DNA of 64,000 nt from Methylicorpusculum sp. GTDB lineage: Bacteria > Pseudomonadota > Gammaproteobacteria > Methylococcales > Methylomonadaceae. Shown in pieces: positions 19,445 to 28,784 of this stretch (position 1 is the stretch's first letter; every line of letters starts with the position of its first letter). The stretch is taken from positions 62,001 through 126,000 of the forward strand of contig NZ_JAUSBX010000090.1 of NCBI RefSeq assembly GCF_030651835.1. The letters are read 5' to 3'. The position numbers and the translations under genes are program-made. The notes beneath the pieces are model-generated. The model was not told the origin of the DNA. It did not search any database and worked only from the letters and a program-made list of their open reading frames with translations.

Positions 19445-20626
19445 ATGAACATTGACTGCCCTGCTGATTCCTCAGCTTTTATTCAATCCGGTCGCGACTT
19501 GCGGCTTGATTTTTTGCGCGGCTTAATCATGCTGTTGGTCGTGTTAATTCACTTATCTTATTTATCTTTACTAAGTATGTTTGCCTGGGAGCGTATTGGT
19601 TTTGTCTCCAGCGCGGAAGGATTTGTCTTTTTATCAGGCACCGTCTTGGGATTGGTGAGCAAAAAAAGGATGACCACAGAAGCCTGGTTTACGACGGCAA
19701 GACGCTTATGGCGGCGATCGGTTCAGCTCTATATTGCCTATTTGGTCATTATTTTCAGTATTGTTCTATTCAGAATGATTCCCGGCATTGAAACATTCGA
19801 TGTAACACATTGGATAGATTTCAACACTGGCTTGGTCTACCCTGTATTTCCTGATCCGGATTTACCTTGGTCAACTTTTCTGGAGCGCGCTCTACTCTTA
19901 CGTATGGGGCCTCATCAGTTCCAAATCATAGGGCTCTATATTCTGTTAATCGCTTTTTCGCCCATCATTTTATTTTTGATTCGCCAGGGTAAAACGCTTT
20001 GGGTTTTGGTGTGGATTTGGACCATCTTTACTTTGGACGATTTTTACCATTTCAATGTCACCCATGCGCAATTTGAATATGCGTTCCCTTTGTTGTCCTG
20101 GCAAGCATTGTTCTTTACCGGCATCGCGATAGGCTATCACCGTAAAACCATGTTCAGCTATATCACAGCTCCGAAGCAACAATGGCTAAATAACCTGGCT
20201 TGGCTTGTTGCATTGGGACTTTTCTTTCTGGCGATGAACAATACCAATGCCCTTTTTTGGCCAGGTCCTACGTTTTCTTTAATTGACCCGGAAGCCTATA
20301 CCGAAATGTACGTTCGTTGGTTTGACAAGACATGGCTTGGTGTTGGCCGAGTGATTAACAATGCGGCATTGTTTATTATTTTGTTTAACGCATTGACTTA
20401 TCATTGGCCCAAATTCAATAAGCTTTTGGGCTGGTTTTTAATTCCTATCGGACAAGCTTCTTTGTACGTTTTTATCCTGCATATCTACTTTATTGTTCTG
20501 ATCAGCAGCACCCCCTTACCAGGCTATGAAAATATTTTAATCAACACCGGTATTCACCTGTTTACACTGATAATGATATGGTGGATGGTAAAAAATCAGT
20601 TTCTATTTAAAATTATTCCTCGTTAA
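19445..20626 (+). CDS. opgC: OpgC-family membrane acyltransferase
   Basis: About 393 aa with ten or so hydrophobic helices. The N-terminal RDLRLDFLRGLIMLLVVLIH and SSAEGFVFLSGTVLGLV motifs mark the OpgC family (acyltransferase-3-like). OpgC succinylates osmoregulated periplasmic glucans, and NdvD-type homologues act on cyclic glucans. I start at the ATG at 19445, 18 residues before the RDLRLDFLRG motif; an in-frame TTG at 19361 would add 28 residues without family character. Its position beside the GH17-GT2 synthase suggests it decorates that glucan. The acyl group is not predictable. Confidence 0.85.
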   Translation: MNIDCPADSSAFIQSGRDLRLDFLRGLIMLLVVLIHLSYLSLLSMFAWERIGFVSSAEGFVFLSGTVLGLVSKKRMTTEAWFTTARRLWRRSVQLYIAYLVIIFSIVLFRMIPGIETFDVTHWIDFNTGLVYPVFPDPDLPWSTFLERALLLRMGPHQFQIIGLYILLIAFSPIILFLIRQGKTLWVLVWIWTIFTLDDFYHFNVTHAQFEYAFPLLSWQALFFTGIAIGYHRKTMFSYITAPKQQWLNNLAWLVALGLFFLAMNNTNALFWPGPTFSLIDPEAYTEMYVRWFDKTWLGVGRVINNAALFIILFNALTYHWPKFNKLLGWFLIPIGQASLYVFILHIYFIVLISSTPLPGYENILINTGIHLFTLIMIWWMVKNQFLFKIIPR

Positions 20627-20684
20627 ACGCGTATCTGATGACAGACAAGCAAACGGCTGGATTTTCAATTTTTTTTATTTCTGG

Positions 20685-21443
20685 TTAAAACCTGAAATTT
20701 GAACGCTGATTTCGTGACAGTGCGCTCTGCGCGGCAAGATAATCCGGCCTGTGCAATGGGCCAATTAAAACCAGACCGGTTACAAAACCACCCACATGCG
20801 CCCAAAAAGCAACACCACCGGTAGAGCCTCCTAAAGCCGGTAAACCGCTGAGCACCTGAAGCAAAAACCAATAACCCAGCATAAATGCGGCCGGCACTGA
20901 TGCTGAGGTAATATAAAATCCGATAGGTATAACAGTCTGTATTTCGGCTTTTGGATAAAGCCTAGCATAAGCGCCCATGACGCCGCCGATAGCTCCAGAT
21001 GCCCCCACCATAGGTGTAACCGCACCCGGAGCAGTAAGAATTTGAGCCATTGCCGCAGCAAATGCACACATCAGATAAAAAAACACAAAATGCCATTTAT
21101 CCATCACATCCTCCACGTTATCGCCAAATATCCATAGAAACCACATATTGGCGATTAAATGAAACCAGCTCCCATGCAGAAACGCATGAGATACCAGCGT
21201 AGTTATGCTGCCCCCATCTCCCAACAGACACGCATAGTTTCCGGTGATTTGTATCTTGGTGTCACTGGTGACTGAACCCAGCAATTCTCCAGGAATAAGT
21301 CCGTAGTGGCATAAAGACTGGGCAAGCCCCAACTCACTGCCTGCACCTTGAACAAAAAACCAGATAAAGATGTTGGCGGCAATAATGACTATCGTAACAA
21401 CAGGCTGATGTAACGTAGGGTTTTCATCGCGGATGGGTATCAT
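20685..21443 (-). CDS. Rhomboid family intramembrane serine protease
   Basis: 252 aa, six to seven hydrophobic helices. The catalytic dyad is visible: S149 in VGASGAIGG and H216 in FWAHVGGFVTG. The first-loop HLIANMWFLWIFGDNVEDVM motif is the classic rhomboid L1 signature. It cleaves transmembrane substrates within the membrane; no substrate can be named from context. It is convergent with the OpgC gene and stands alone. Confidence 0.95.
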   Translation of the reverse strand: MIPIRDENPTLHQPVVTIVIIAANIFIWFFVQGAGSELGLAQSLCHYGLIPGELLGSVTSDTKIQITGNYACLLGDGGSITTLVSHAFLHGSWFHLIANMWFLWIFGDNVEDVMDKWHFVFFYLMCAFAAAMAQILTAPGAVTPMVGASGAIGGVMGAYARLYPKAEIQTVIPIGFYITSASVPAAFMLGYWFLLQVLSGLPALGGSTGGVAFWAHVGGFVTGLVLIGPLHRPDYLAAQSALSRNQRSNFRF

Positions 21444-21971
21444 TGACCGTGCTCCATAGTGTTTAGATGCTGAAAAATACTTGAAAAATAGTAAACCGGT
21501 GCCATGTTAATTCTGTAATAGTAACTACTCGGTCGCTTGGAATAGAGGGTGTAGTTGATTGATTGAAATCAAGCAACTACACCCAATAAAACAGGAGGGA
21601 GCGAGCAGATACCCATAAACTTTCCTGATTATAAAGCTGTTTCAACTCTAACCCTGTGTCCGTAGTCGACCGTAGCAATTCCCAGTTTGAAATTTTCAGC
21701 ATCACTTTGGGCTGGGATTGCCGAAATTCAGACCCCAGGGACAGCTCGAAGCTTACCCTCCATGGCACTGGATACCCGTTTCCGGAAGGGCATGACGGGC
21801 TTATGGAGTTAGCTGAAACAGCATGATAATCAGGTAAACTTTTGATGTAGGTAGTCAACACCGTTCTATTGTAAACCGCCATTAATTTGATTAGCTTATG
21901 ATGTTTATTGACGATCACCTGGTATTTTGTGAGCCGTCACCACTGATAGCCATTCATTCGAGGATATAAAA
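21444..21971. other. Non-coding gap with decayed repeat pieces
   Basis: No supported gene. A 113-codon open frame on the minus strand (21577-21918) has no family resemblance and runs through repeat debris, so I treat it as spurious. The gap contains a decayed reversed MITE end (21673-21717) and a degenerate segment around 21760-21800 (CTGGATACCCG, GGCATGACGGG) of the common 'GGATTCCCG...ATGACGG' type. Confidence 0.5.
21673..21717 (-). repeat. Decayed partial copy of the MITE-like element, reversed
   Basis: AGCAATTCCCAGTTTGA followed by TTTTCAGCATCACTTTGGGCTGG matches the reverse complement of the right arm of MITE copies 1-3 with a few substitutions. The similarity fades after GGCTGGGA, though ACCCTCCATGG at ~21752 still recalls the element centre. 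No clear opposite end or target duplication was found. Confidence 0.6.
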
Positions 21972-23939
21972 ATGGACGAACCCAAAGATTCGAAGCTAGT
22001 ACAGACCCTCTTTGCTTTTATAAACGGGGCATTCACTTTTGTAAAAAAGTTTTTGAAATGGGCTTACGAAGCTCTCTCAGGAAAACCTTCGCCTCAAAAA
22101 CAAAAGGCACCCTCTACAGAAGATACGAACGCATCTCAACCTTTTAGAACTTTCCTCATTGTACTCGGCGTTTTGGTGGTTTTATCTATTTTTAACCGTG
22201 TAGAAGACATTCAAAAAGACGAACTCCCTTATAACAAATTTCTGCAGCTCGTCAGCGAAAATAAAATTGAACGCGCTGTCATCACTGAAAAAGCTATCAC
22301 TGGATTGATCAAATCGGAAGACAGCTCGAAACCGCCAGAGCATTTTGTTACTTTCCCTTTAAATAATGACTCGCTGGCCCAAAAGCTGGCCGAGCACAAT
22401 GTCGAATTTATCGTCAGAAGCGGCGAAAACTGGTTAACCAACCTGCTGTTTAACTGGGTCATTCCTATGTTGATTCTAGCGGCGATCTGGCTCTGGTTTT
22501 TTAAACGGATGGCAGGAGGTTCTCCTGGTGCCGGACGCGGATTTCTGAATATGGGCAATAAAGTTCGTATTCAACCGGAATCTACGCAAAAACTTACCTT
22601 TGACGATGTCGCCGGCTCCGAAAGCGCCAAACAGGAGCTTAAAGAATCCATCGATTTTCTTAAAGCGCCGGAAAGAATTCAGAGGCTTGGCGGACGCATG
22701 CCTAAAGGCCTTTTACTGGTAGGCCCCCCCGGCACCGGCAAAACCCTGTTGGCAAGAGCGGTATCCGGTGAAGCGGGGGTTCCGTTTTTCAATATCAGCG
22801 GCTCGGAATTCATTGAATTATTTGTCGGTGTGGGTGCTGCGCGCGTGCGCGATTTATTCGAACAAGCCCGCCAAAAAGCCCCCTGTATTGTTTTTATTGA
22901 CGAACTGGACGCTATCGGCCGTTCCCGAAGCGGACCTGTGATGATTGGCGGACATGATGAACGCGAACAAACACTCAATCAATTACTGACCGAAATGGAT
23001 GGCTTTGATCCCTCCTCCGGTGTCGTAGTCATGGCCGCGACCAATCGCCCTGAAATTCTTGATAAAGCCCTGCTCAGAGCGGGCCGTTTTGACCGGCAAA
23101 TTGTGGTCGACAAACCGGATCTGGAAGACCGGATCAAAATTCTGAAACTGCACACTCAAGCCATACAACTGGCCAATGATGTTGATTTAACAGTAGTTGG
23201 CCGGAGAACCCCAGGCCTTGTCGGAGCAGACTTGGCCAACATCGCGAATGAGGCCGCCATCATTGCTGTTCGCGTTGATCATTCTCAAGTCAGAATGGAG
23301 GATTTCGAAGCGGCCATTGAGCGCATTCTTACCGGACCCGAGAAGAAAAGCCGCTTACTGGGGCCTGATGAAAAACGCCGCGTTGCTTTCCACGAAGCAG
23401 GCCATGCCTTGGTTGCCGAATCAGTGCCAACCGGTCAGCCGGTACATAAAATATCGATTATTCCTCGCGGTGTTTCAGCTTTAGGCTACACCTTGCAGTT
23501 ACCGGTTGAAGAAAAGTTTTTATCAACCGAAAGCGAATTGAAAGATCAAATCGCTATTTTACTGGGCGGAAGGATGGCGGAGTCGATTGCATTAGGCAAC
23601 ATATCAACAGGCGCTCAGAATGATCTTGAAAAAGCCAGTGAAATTGCCAGAGCCATGGTGTGCTCATTGGGTATGAGCGAAAAACTGGGCGCTGTTACTT
23701 ATGGAAAACGGCAACAATTGCAGTTTCTTGAATCTGAAGTGTCGGAACAGCGCAACTTCAGTGATGACACCGCACGCTTAATCGATACCGAAATCAAAGC
23801 ATTGATTGATGAAGGTATTGCGCGTGCGACCGAAATACTGATCAAAAAACGCCCGGTGTTAGACCGGATTGCCGAGGTTTTGCTTGAAAAAGAAGTCATT
23901 CTGCATGATGAGATGAAGTCTTTAATGGAAACCGGTTAG
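21972..23939 (+). CDS. ftsH: FtsH-type AAA+ zinc metalloprotease (membrane)
   Basis: A 655-aa FtsH. Cytosolic N-terminal extension of ~58 residues, TM1 (~60-75), short periplasmic domain, TM2 (~160-177), AAA module with Walker A GPPGTGKT (251-258), Walker [12 protein letters not shown] and [22 protein letters not shown], then M41 peptidase with HEAGH (474-478). It degrades membrane and short-lived cytosolic proteins. Canonical FtsH begins almost at TM1, so the long amphipathic N-terminus ([22 protein letters not shown]) is unusual. The gene lacks the usual rlmE/folP neighbours, so this is probably a paralogue. Confidence 0.92.
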   Translation: MDEPKDSKLVQTLFAFINGAFTFVKKFLKWAYEALSGKPSPQKQKAPSTEDTNASQPFRTFLIVLGVLVVLSIFNRVEDIQKDELPYNKFLQLVSENKIERAVITEKAITGLIKSEDSSKPPEHFVTFPLNNDSLAQKLAEHNVEFIVRSGENWLTNLLFNWVIPMLILAAIWLWFFKRMAGGSPGAGRGFLNMGNKVRIQPESTQKLTFDDVAGSESAKQELKESIDFLKAPERIQRLGGRMPKGLLLVGPPGTGKTLLARAVSGEAGVPFFNISGSEFIELFVGVGAARVRDLFEQARQKAPCIVFIDELDAIGRSRSGPVMIGGHDEREQTLNQLLTEMDGFDPSSGVVVMAATNRPEILDKALLRAGRFDRQIVVDKPDLEDRIKILKLHTQAIQLANDVDLTVVGRRTPGLVGADLANIANEAAIIAVRVDHSQVRMEDFEAAIERILTGPEKKSRLLGPDEKRRVAFHEAGHALVAESVPTGQPVHKISIIPRGVSALGYTLQLPVEEKFLSTESELKDQIAILLGGRMAESIALGNISTGAQNDLEKASEIARAMVCSLGMSEKLGAVTYGKRQQLQFLESEVSEQRNFSDDTARLIDTEIKALIDEGIARATEILIKKRPVLDRIAEVLLEKEVILHDEMKSLMETG

Positions 23940-23979
23940 ACTTGTATCTTCGGGCATCATAAGTGATGCTGATGAAATG

Positions 23980-24021
23980 AAGCCCAATAAGTGTAAGCTA
24001 TATATCGTACATGTTGGGCTT
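23980..24021 (+). terminator. Possible terminator after ftsH
   Basis: AAGCCCAA (23980-23987) pairs with TTGGGCTT (24014-24021) around a 26-base loop, followed by TGTT. The loop is long and the U-run short, so this is tentative. Confidence 0.35.
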
Positions 24022-24160
24022 TGTTAACGCTCAATCAAACTAAGATAGATTGTTGCTAACGATAAACGCAGAGTGTTGGAACAAATGGGAAGCCGACAAA
24101 TTATTTGCCGACAACCTTAGTGATTTATCCGGACCAATGATCGAAATGAAATGTTCCGAA

Positions 24161-25027
24161 TTAATTAACGCCTGATTCTGACTGCAAAGCTAAAATCGAT
24201 TTTGAATTATGCGCCAGCCATTCTTTGATGCGCTGAGAATCACCCACCGGAGTTAATTTACCCGAGGCATTCAGCAAAACAATAATGGTTGGTCTTTCCT
24301 CGAACCATGATTGCATGACCAGGCATTTTCCGGCTTCATTGATATATCCTGTTTTGGAGACACCGATCTTCCATTTAGGATTTTTGACCAAAGGATTAGT
24401 ATTGTTGAACACCAAACTGCGCTTACCGACTGGCTGATAATGTTGTTGTGTCGTCGTAAACTCTCTGATCAGCGGGTATCTGGCTGCTGCAGCGACCATC
24501 TTGGCCAAATCGCGCGCACTGGAAGAATTTTCGGCATACAACCCGGTAGGATCCCGAAAACGAGTATGATTAAGACCTAAAATTAAAGCCTTACGATTCA
24601 TTGCATTGATAAAGGCCCGCTTACCACCTGGATAGTTTCTGGAAAGTGCTGATGCCGCCCTATTTTCTGAAGACATCAGCGCCAACCTTAACATTTCATA
24701 GACCGTCATCGAGGTACCGACCGTCAAGCGTGAACGGCTATGTTTGAAATTGTCGACATCTTCAGAAGCAATAGTCAGTATTTTGTCCAGACGGGGGCTT
24801 GAATCCAAAAGCACCATTGCCGTCATCAATTTTGTAACCGATGCAATCGGGACTATTTTCTGAGAATTTTTTTCGTAAAGAATATTGCCTGTGAGCTGAT
24901 CAATCACAATCGCAGAGGCCGACTGCAAAGACAAGCGATTACCTGCCGTGGCAGCTGATGTAAACAATAATAGTGATAACAGGACGAATTGAATCGTCTG
25001 AACAGGAGGGGATTGTGACAGTCTCAT
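24161..25027 (-). CDS. pbpG: D-alanyl-D-alanine endopeptidase (PBP7 type)
   Basis: A penicillin-binding protein of about 288 aa. Signal peptide at residues ~12-28, then all three active-site motifs: S63-V-T-K66 (IASVTKLM), S120-E-N122 (MSSENRAASAL) and K225-T-G227 (SKTGYINEAGKC). The length and lack of a C-terminal membrane helix point to PBP7/8, which cuts D-Ala-mDAP cross-links in peptidoglycan, rather than PBP5. I use the ATG at 25027, with AAAGAG just upstream; an in-frame TTG seven codons earlier is less likely. Monocistronic. Confidence 0.93.
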   Translation of the reverse strand: MRLSQSPPVQTIQFVLLSLLLFTSAATAGNRLSLQSASAIVIDQLTGNILYEKNSQKIVPIASVTKLMTAMVLLDSSPRLDKILTIASEDVDNFKHSRSRLTVGTSMTVYEMLRLALMSSENRAASALSRNYPGGKRAFINAMNRKALILGLNHTRFRDPTGLYAENSSSARDLAKMVAAAARYPLIREFTTTQQHYQPVGKRSLVFNNTNPLVKNPKWKIGVSKTGYINEAGKCLVMQSWFEERPTIIVLLNASGKLTPVGDSQRIKEWLAHNSKSILALQSESGVN

Positions 25028-25767
25028 AAACTCTTTAATTTGCAGCAAAAAATAAAATATTCTAACGGGTTGCGCGCTCAGCCTTAATGGAAGATAAAAC
25101 TGATTATTTTCTTAAAGACAAAAAACCATCATTAAATCTTCTCGCCACCCTATTAATTTAGGATCATTTTTTTATAGGTTAGAACAATAACCCAGGAATT
25201 CAAACAAAACAATAAAAGCGCAGCCGTATATGGCTCATTTGTTTTAAGATCTTAAAGTTAGACTAACACTTTAAACTAAATTGTCGGTTATGATAGCCTA
25301 CCCCTCGAATTTAACAACCTTGATTTTAAGACTTTGCGCGACAATACGCGCCAAAGCTGACCGATTTGTTTTTTATTGGGCAATCCTCAATCAGCCAATC
25401 TCAATTTGAAGGGAAAAAAGGGCTGGGGGGAAGTTTTTTGAGGATGTCGGCAGCAGGGATGCTGTTGCCAAGCCCCATGGAAGGATTTACGGCGTTCCTC
25501 AAAAGACTTTCCCCAGCCCAAAATGAGGCCGAAAAGATCAAACTGAGAATTACTGACCCTCAATACAGCTTATTTTTAATAAGTGATCTTTTGTTATACT
25601 TTTGCTCAAAAACCTAAGTCTTCATTCCGAATTATGATCTCTGTATTCTCGAATTTATCGAATGAACCAGGAACTCCGTCGTATGATTTTAGACCATGAA
25701 GACAGATCCATTGGAATTCTAACCCTACATGCTGCTCATCCCTCCAGCCCCTAGAGAATAATCACTT
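25028..25767. other. Non-coding gap holding MITE copy 2
   Basis: About 740 bases without a credible gene. The first 330 bases are AT-rich and probably carry the pbpG promoter. The MITE-like element lies at 25392-25555. A short open frame across it (25366-25617) only reflects the element and is not a gene. The last ~200 bases should hold the lpxD promoter; no boxes are convincing. Confidence 0.5.
25383..25564 (+). repeat. MITE-like element, copy 2, with 9-bp target duplication
   Basis: Element 25392-25555 (164 bp). Left end CAGCCAATCTCA and right end TGAGAATTACTG are slightly diverged from the consensus CAGCAATTCTCA. Flanks are ATCCTCAAT (25383-25391) and ACCCTCAAT (25556-25564), matching at eight of nine positions. 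The interior aligns throughout with copies 1 and 3, including GAGGATGTCGGCAGCAGGGA. Confidence 0.85.
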
Positions 25768-26805
25768 ATGACTATCACAATAGAAGCCCTTGCGAAACTG
25801 TGTGACGCCGAAATAATCGGCGGCAATGCCGGAAACCCAATTACTTCTGCCGCCGATATCAAATCAGCCGGTACTCATCAAGTAACCGTTTTAAATGATC
25901 CCAAGTATGCTAAATATCTGATCGACAGCAAGGCTTCGGCTTGCTTTATGAGCGCGCAATCCGCGCAACAGGAATTTCCTGAAGGCATGGCAAAGCTTGT
26001 ATCTAAAAATCCGGATATCAGCTTCATCACGGCGGTCAATGCCCTTCATCCCCAAACAGACTATGCAAGGGATATATCCAAACATGCAGCTATTGCAGAC
26101 TCCGTCCAACTGGGTCCCAATATTTATGCCGGTGCTTTTGTTTCAATTGAAGCTGATTCATCTATTGGAGAAGGCACAGAAATTCATAGCGGCGCCAGAA
26201 TCGGTCGTCATGTCCATATCGGAAAAAACTGCCGGATCTATGCGAATGTGGTTATTTACGATAACAGTCAGATCGGTGATGACGTCATTATTCATGCAGG
26301 AAGCATCATTGGCGCAGATGGTTTCGGCTATAAACAACAAAATGACAAACATATTAAAGTGCCGCACATCGGCAATATCATTATTGAAAACAAAGTGGAA
26401 ATCGGTGCAAATAGCTGTATTGACAGGGGCACTTTCGGCTCAACTGTCATCGGAGCAGGGACAAAAATCGATAACCTGGTTCAAATCGGGCACAATAATG
26501 CCATAGGCGAAAACGTTATTATCTGCGGTCAATCCGGCATATCAGGCTCATGCATCATTGAAAACAACGCCATTCTCGCAGGCAGCACAGGCGTTGCAGA
26601 TCATGTGCGTATCGGTCATCATGCTGTCGTCATGGCTCGCTCCGGCATCTCCGGCAATGTTGAACCGGCTACGCAAGTGTGGGGGAGCCCCGCAAAAGAC
26701 AAAAAAGTCGCCTGGCGGGAATTGGCCGCACTGGCAAAACTTCCTGAATTACTAAAGAAAGTTAAGGCGCTGGAAGAAAAGATCTCGCTACTCGCCAAAG
26801 AATAA
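25768..26805 (+). CDS. lpxD: UDP-3-O-(3-hydroxyacyl)glucosamine N-acyltransferase
   Basis: A 345-aa LpxD: N-terminal uridine-binding domain, then a left-handed beta-helix of hexapeptide repeats (IGEGTEI, IGRHVHIGKNC, IGDDVII) with catalytic H242 in VQIGHNNAIG, and a C-terminal helix (LLKKVKALEEKI). It adds the second 3-hydroxyacyl chain in lipid A synthesis. lpxD normally sits in bamA-skp-lpxD-fabZ-lpxA; here it is alone with a Nudix gene, so it may be a second, divergent copy. The other copy cannot be seen from this window. Confidence 0.93.
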   Translation: MTITIEALAKLCDAEIIGGNAGNPITSAADIKSAGTHQVTVLNDPKYAKYLIDSKASACFMSAQSAQQEFPEGMAKLVSKNPDISFITAVNALHPQTDYARDISKHAAIADSVQLGPNIYAGAFVSIEADSSIGEGTEIHSGARIGRHVHIGKNCRIYANVVIYDNSQIGDDVIIHAGSIIGADGFGYKQQNDKHIKVPHIGNIIIENKVEIGANSCIDRGTFGSTVIGAGTKIDNLVQIGHNNAIGENVIICGQSGISGSCIIENNAILAGSTGVADHVRIGHHAVVMARSGISGNVEPATQVWGSPAKDKKVAWRELAALAKLPELLKKVKALEEKISLLAKE

Positions 26806-26832
26806 AAATCCCGGACTTAAGGACCAATGATC

Positions 26833-27270
26833 ATGGCCAAACCGATTACACCCTTGCTGGCAGCCGACGCTATCATTGAACTGGTGGACCGACCTGATAA
26901 GCCTATTGTTTTGATAGAACGCGCCTTCCCGCCCCTGGGGTGGGCCATACCTGGAGGATTTGTCGATATCGGCGAGACGCTGGAACACGCGGCAATACGA
27001 GAGGCAAAAGAAGAAACGGGACTGGACATAGTACTGACGGCCTTATTAGGTCTGTATTCAAATCCAGTGCGTGACCCTAGAAATCATACCGTTACTGCCG
27101 TTTATGTCGCTCAAGCGACCGGAACACCGCTTGCCGCTGATGATGCAAGGAATTTCGGGCTATTCAGCCCGGATTCACTGCCCAATGAACTGGCCTTTGA
27201 TCATGCATTGGTTCTTGCTGATTATCTGAACTTCAGAACATCGAGCAGAACGGCACCACTGAGAACTTAA
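26833..27270 (+). CDS. Nudix hydrolase
   Basis: About 145 aa with an exact Nudix box, GGFVDIGETLEHAAIREAKEETGLDI (GX5EX7REUXEEXGU) at residues ~39-64. The fold and the FPPLGWAIPGGF lead-in resemble ADP-ribose or NAD-type pyrophosphatases, but the substrate cannot be assigned. The ATG at 26833 has AAGGA at a better distance than the ATG at 26827. It follows lpxD by 27 bases and is probably co-transcribed. Confidence 0.9.
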   Translation: MAKPITPLLAADAIIELVDRPDKPIVLIERAFPPLGWAIPGGFVDIGETLEHAAIREAKEETGLDIVLTALLGLYSNPVRDPRNHTVTAVYVAQATGTPLAADDARNFGLFSPDSLPNELAFDHALVLADYLNFRTSSRTAPLRT

Positions 27271-27402
27271 GCAAAAATTGAGTTGACTGATATTGATGTG
27301 AGGGTTTCGAATGCCATAGCATTCGGCTGACGCTAACAAAAAATATGTGTAGTAAAAAATAGCCTATTCATTATTGCCATCTATACTTTCCCGGATGCAT
27401 CG

Positions 27403-27431
27403 TTGACTTCCAAACGGTGTTAAGTTACTTT
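27403..27431 (+). promoter_or_regulatory. Candidate sigma-70 promoter for the TIGR04073-type gene
   Basis: TTGACT (27403-27408), a 17-base spacer, then TACTTT (27426-27431). About 118 bases upstream of the start at 27549. A five-codon frame (27448-27465, MTDAD) with an AAAGGG site sits in the leader. Confidence 0.45.
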
Positions 27432-27548
27432 CAAAAAGGGAATAACCATGACAGACGCGGATTAAAGACAGTACCGTCTATGCCATAAAAACAACTGTTT
27501 AAGATTTCACAGGAAGCGTTAATCTTGAATTTTATGAGGAGAATAACA

Positions 27549-27962
27549 ATGAATAAAAAGCAAATCCTAACCGCCTGCATGATGACCGGGGCTTTACTGA
27601 CCGGTCCGTCAGCTTTTGCAGACGAACATAAACACGGCTATTTCTCATGTCTAAGCGATAAAATCAGTCAAGGTTTTTTCAACACTACCACTGGCTTTAT
27701 TGAATTACCCAAAAACATTATCAATATCAGTCACGATCAAAACATATTTGTTGGCCTGACCTGGGGAACGGTTCGCGGCGTTGCTCATGCTGTTGGCCGG
27801 ACTGTCGTAGGTGCAGCGGAACTGGTTACCTCGCCGATTCCGACTGATGATTATATCTCGCCACCTTATGTCTGGGATCGTTTCAGTGAAGACACGCGCT
27901 ATTTCGGCCTAAATTTTCCTGGCTTTTGGACCACCTATGGTCCATTGGATGACGGCGATTAA
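27549..27962 (+). CDS. Exosortase-system-associated protein, TIGR04073 type
   Basis: About 137 aa with a clear signal peptide (MNKKQILTACMMTGALLTGPSAFA). The mature part has GFFNTTTGFIELPKNIINIS, a glycine-rich helix (GTVRGVAHAVGRTVVGAAELVTSPIP) and a C-terminal YVWDRFSEDTRYFGLNFPGF, which fits my recollection of the TIGR04073 family found in species with exosortases. Function unknown. The ATG at 27549 has AGGAG nine bases upstream; an earlier in-frame ATG lacks one. The two PEP-CTERM proteins at 11.8-13.3 kb agree with an exosortase-bearing genome. Confidence 0.75.
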   Translation: MNKKQILTACMMTGALLTGPSAFADEHKHGYFSCLSDKISQGFFNTTTGFIELPKNIINISHDQNIFVGLTWGTVRGVAHAVGRTVVGAAELVTSPIPTDDYISPPYVWDRFSEDTRYFGLNFPGFWTTYGPLDDGD

Positions 27963-28034
27963 GCATCAAACCCATTGGATAAACGTTTGAATCATTGTCC
28001 CAAGGCCAATGATGCGTATCAAGAGGATAAAATT

Positions 28035-28730
28035 ATGAATAAACACTTTATTTATTTGCCATTTGCCGTACTCGTCGCTTCGCTGACGGCTTGTACCCCT
28101 CCAACCAAAGATATTCCAGGCCTTACATCAGAAATTGATGCAGCAATGGCCGGCCACTACGGCCAATCGATTTACCACGAAGAACTTGCAGAGGAAAGTC
28201 TGGAAGATGCCAATAAAATTCTTGATCACTGGAAAAATGATCACTACTGGAACATTGATCTTCGTCAAAAAGCCATGACCGCTGCTGAAGAAGCGGCTCA
28301 TCATCGTAAGGAGTCAGAAAAGGAATTGTGCAAATGGTTAACATCCGTCCATAGTCACAACCATCATCAGGGAGAAGTTGCGCAGCACGCAGCCGCCTAT
28401 TTCAAGACCGGAAGCGCTGTGCCTTACCAGACTAACCACCATGAAATTGCCTCGTTGGGCAAATATCTTGAGACTCACCCAGATGCTACAGCCCAGGTAA
28501 CTGCTTACACGGATACCGTAGGAAGCGTTCAAAGCAATCAAATATTGTCCGAAAAGCGTGCTTCAACAGTCGCCAATATGTTGATCGCTCAAGGCGCCAG
28601 AGCCTCGCAACTCAACACCAAAGCGCTAGGCGAAGCCGAAGGTCCTGACCGTACCGCCAATCAAAAACACCGGGTTGTCATGATCAGTACTGCTCATCCA
28701 AATTATATAGACTGTCCTGACCTTAAATAA
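28035..28730 (+). CDS. OmpA-family lipoprotein
   Basis: About 231 aa. Lipoprotein signal ends LTACTPP (Cys20). A helical middle region (EELAEESLEDANKILDHWKND, AAEEAAHHRKES) leads to a C-terminal OmpA-like peptidoglycan-binding domain (TAQVTAYTDTVGSVQSNQILSEKRASTVANML, then ANQKHRVV). It probably anchors the outer membrane to peptidoglycan. The ATG at 28035 has AGAGGA upstream. It follows the TIGR04073-type gene by 72 bases and is likely in one operon with it. Confidence 0.9.
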   Translation: MNKHFIYLPFAVLVASLTACTPPTKDIPGLTSEIDAAMAGHYGQSIYHEELAEESLEDANKILDHWKNDHYWNIDLRQKAMTAAEEAAHHRKESEKELCKWLTSVHSHNHHQGEVAQHAAAYFKTGSAVPYQTNHHEIASLGKYLETHPDATAQVTAYTDTVGSVQSNQILSEKRASTVANMLIAQGARASQLNTKALGEAEGPDRTANQKHRVVMISTAHPNYIDCPDLK

Positions 28731-28736
28731 CTCAAC

Positions 28737-28770
28737 GAGCTCCGCAGCAACTTATCTCACTGCGGAGCTC
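28737..28770. terminator. Perfect 11-bp stem-loop between convergent genes
   Basis: GAGCTCCGCAG (28737-28747) pairs perfectly with CTGCGGAGCTC (28760-28770) around a 12-base loop. It sits between the OmpA-family gene (plus) and the DUF523-DUF1722 gene (minus), a position suited to a bidirectional terminator, although no strong U-tract follows. Confidence 0.6.
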
Positions 28771-28784
28771 CAATCAGGACTCAC

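Noticed and set aside
21577-21918. 113-codon minus-strand frame
   Set aside because: No family character, no convincing ribosome site, and it runs through degraded repeat sequence including a MITE fragment.
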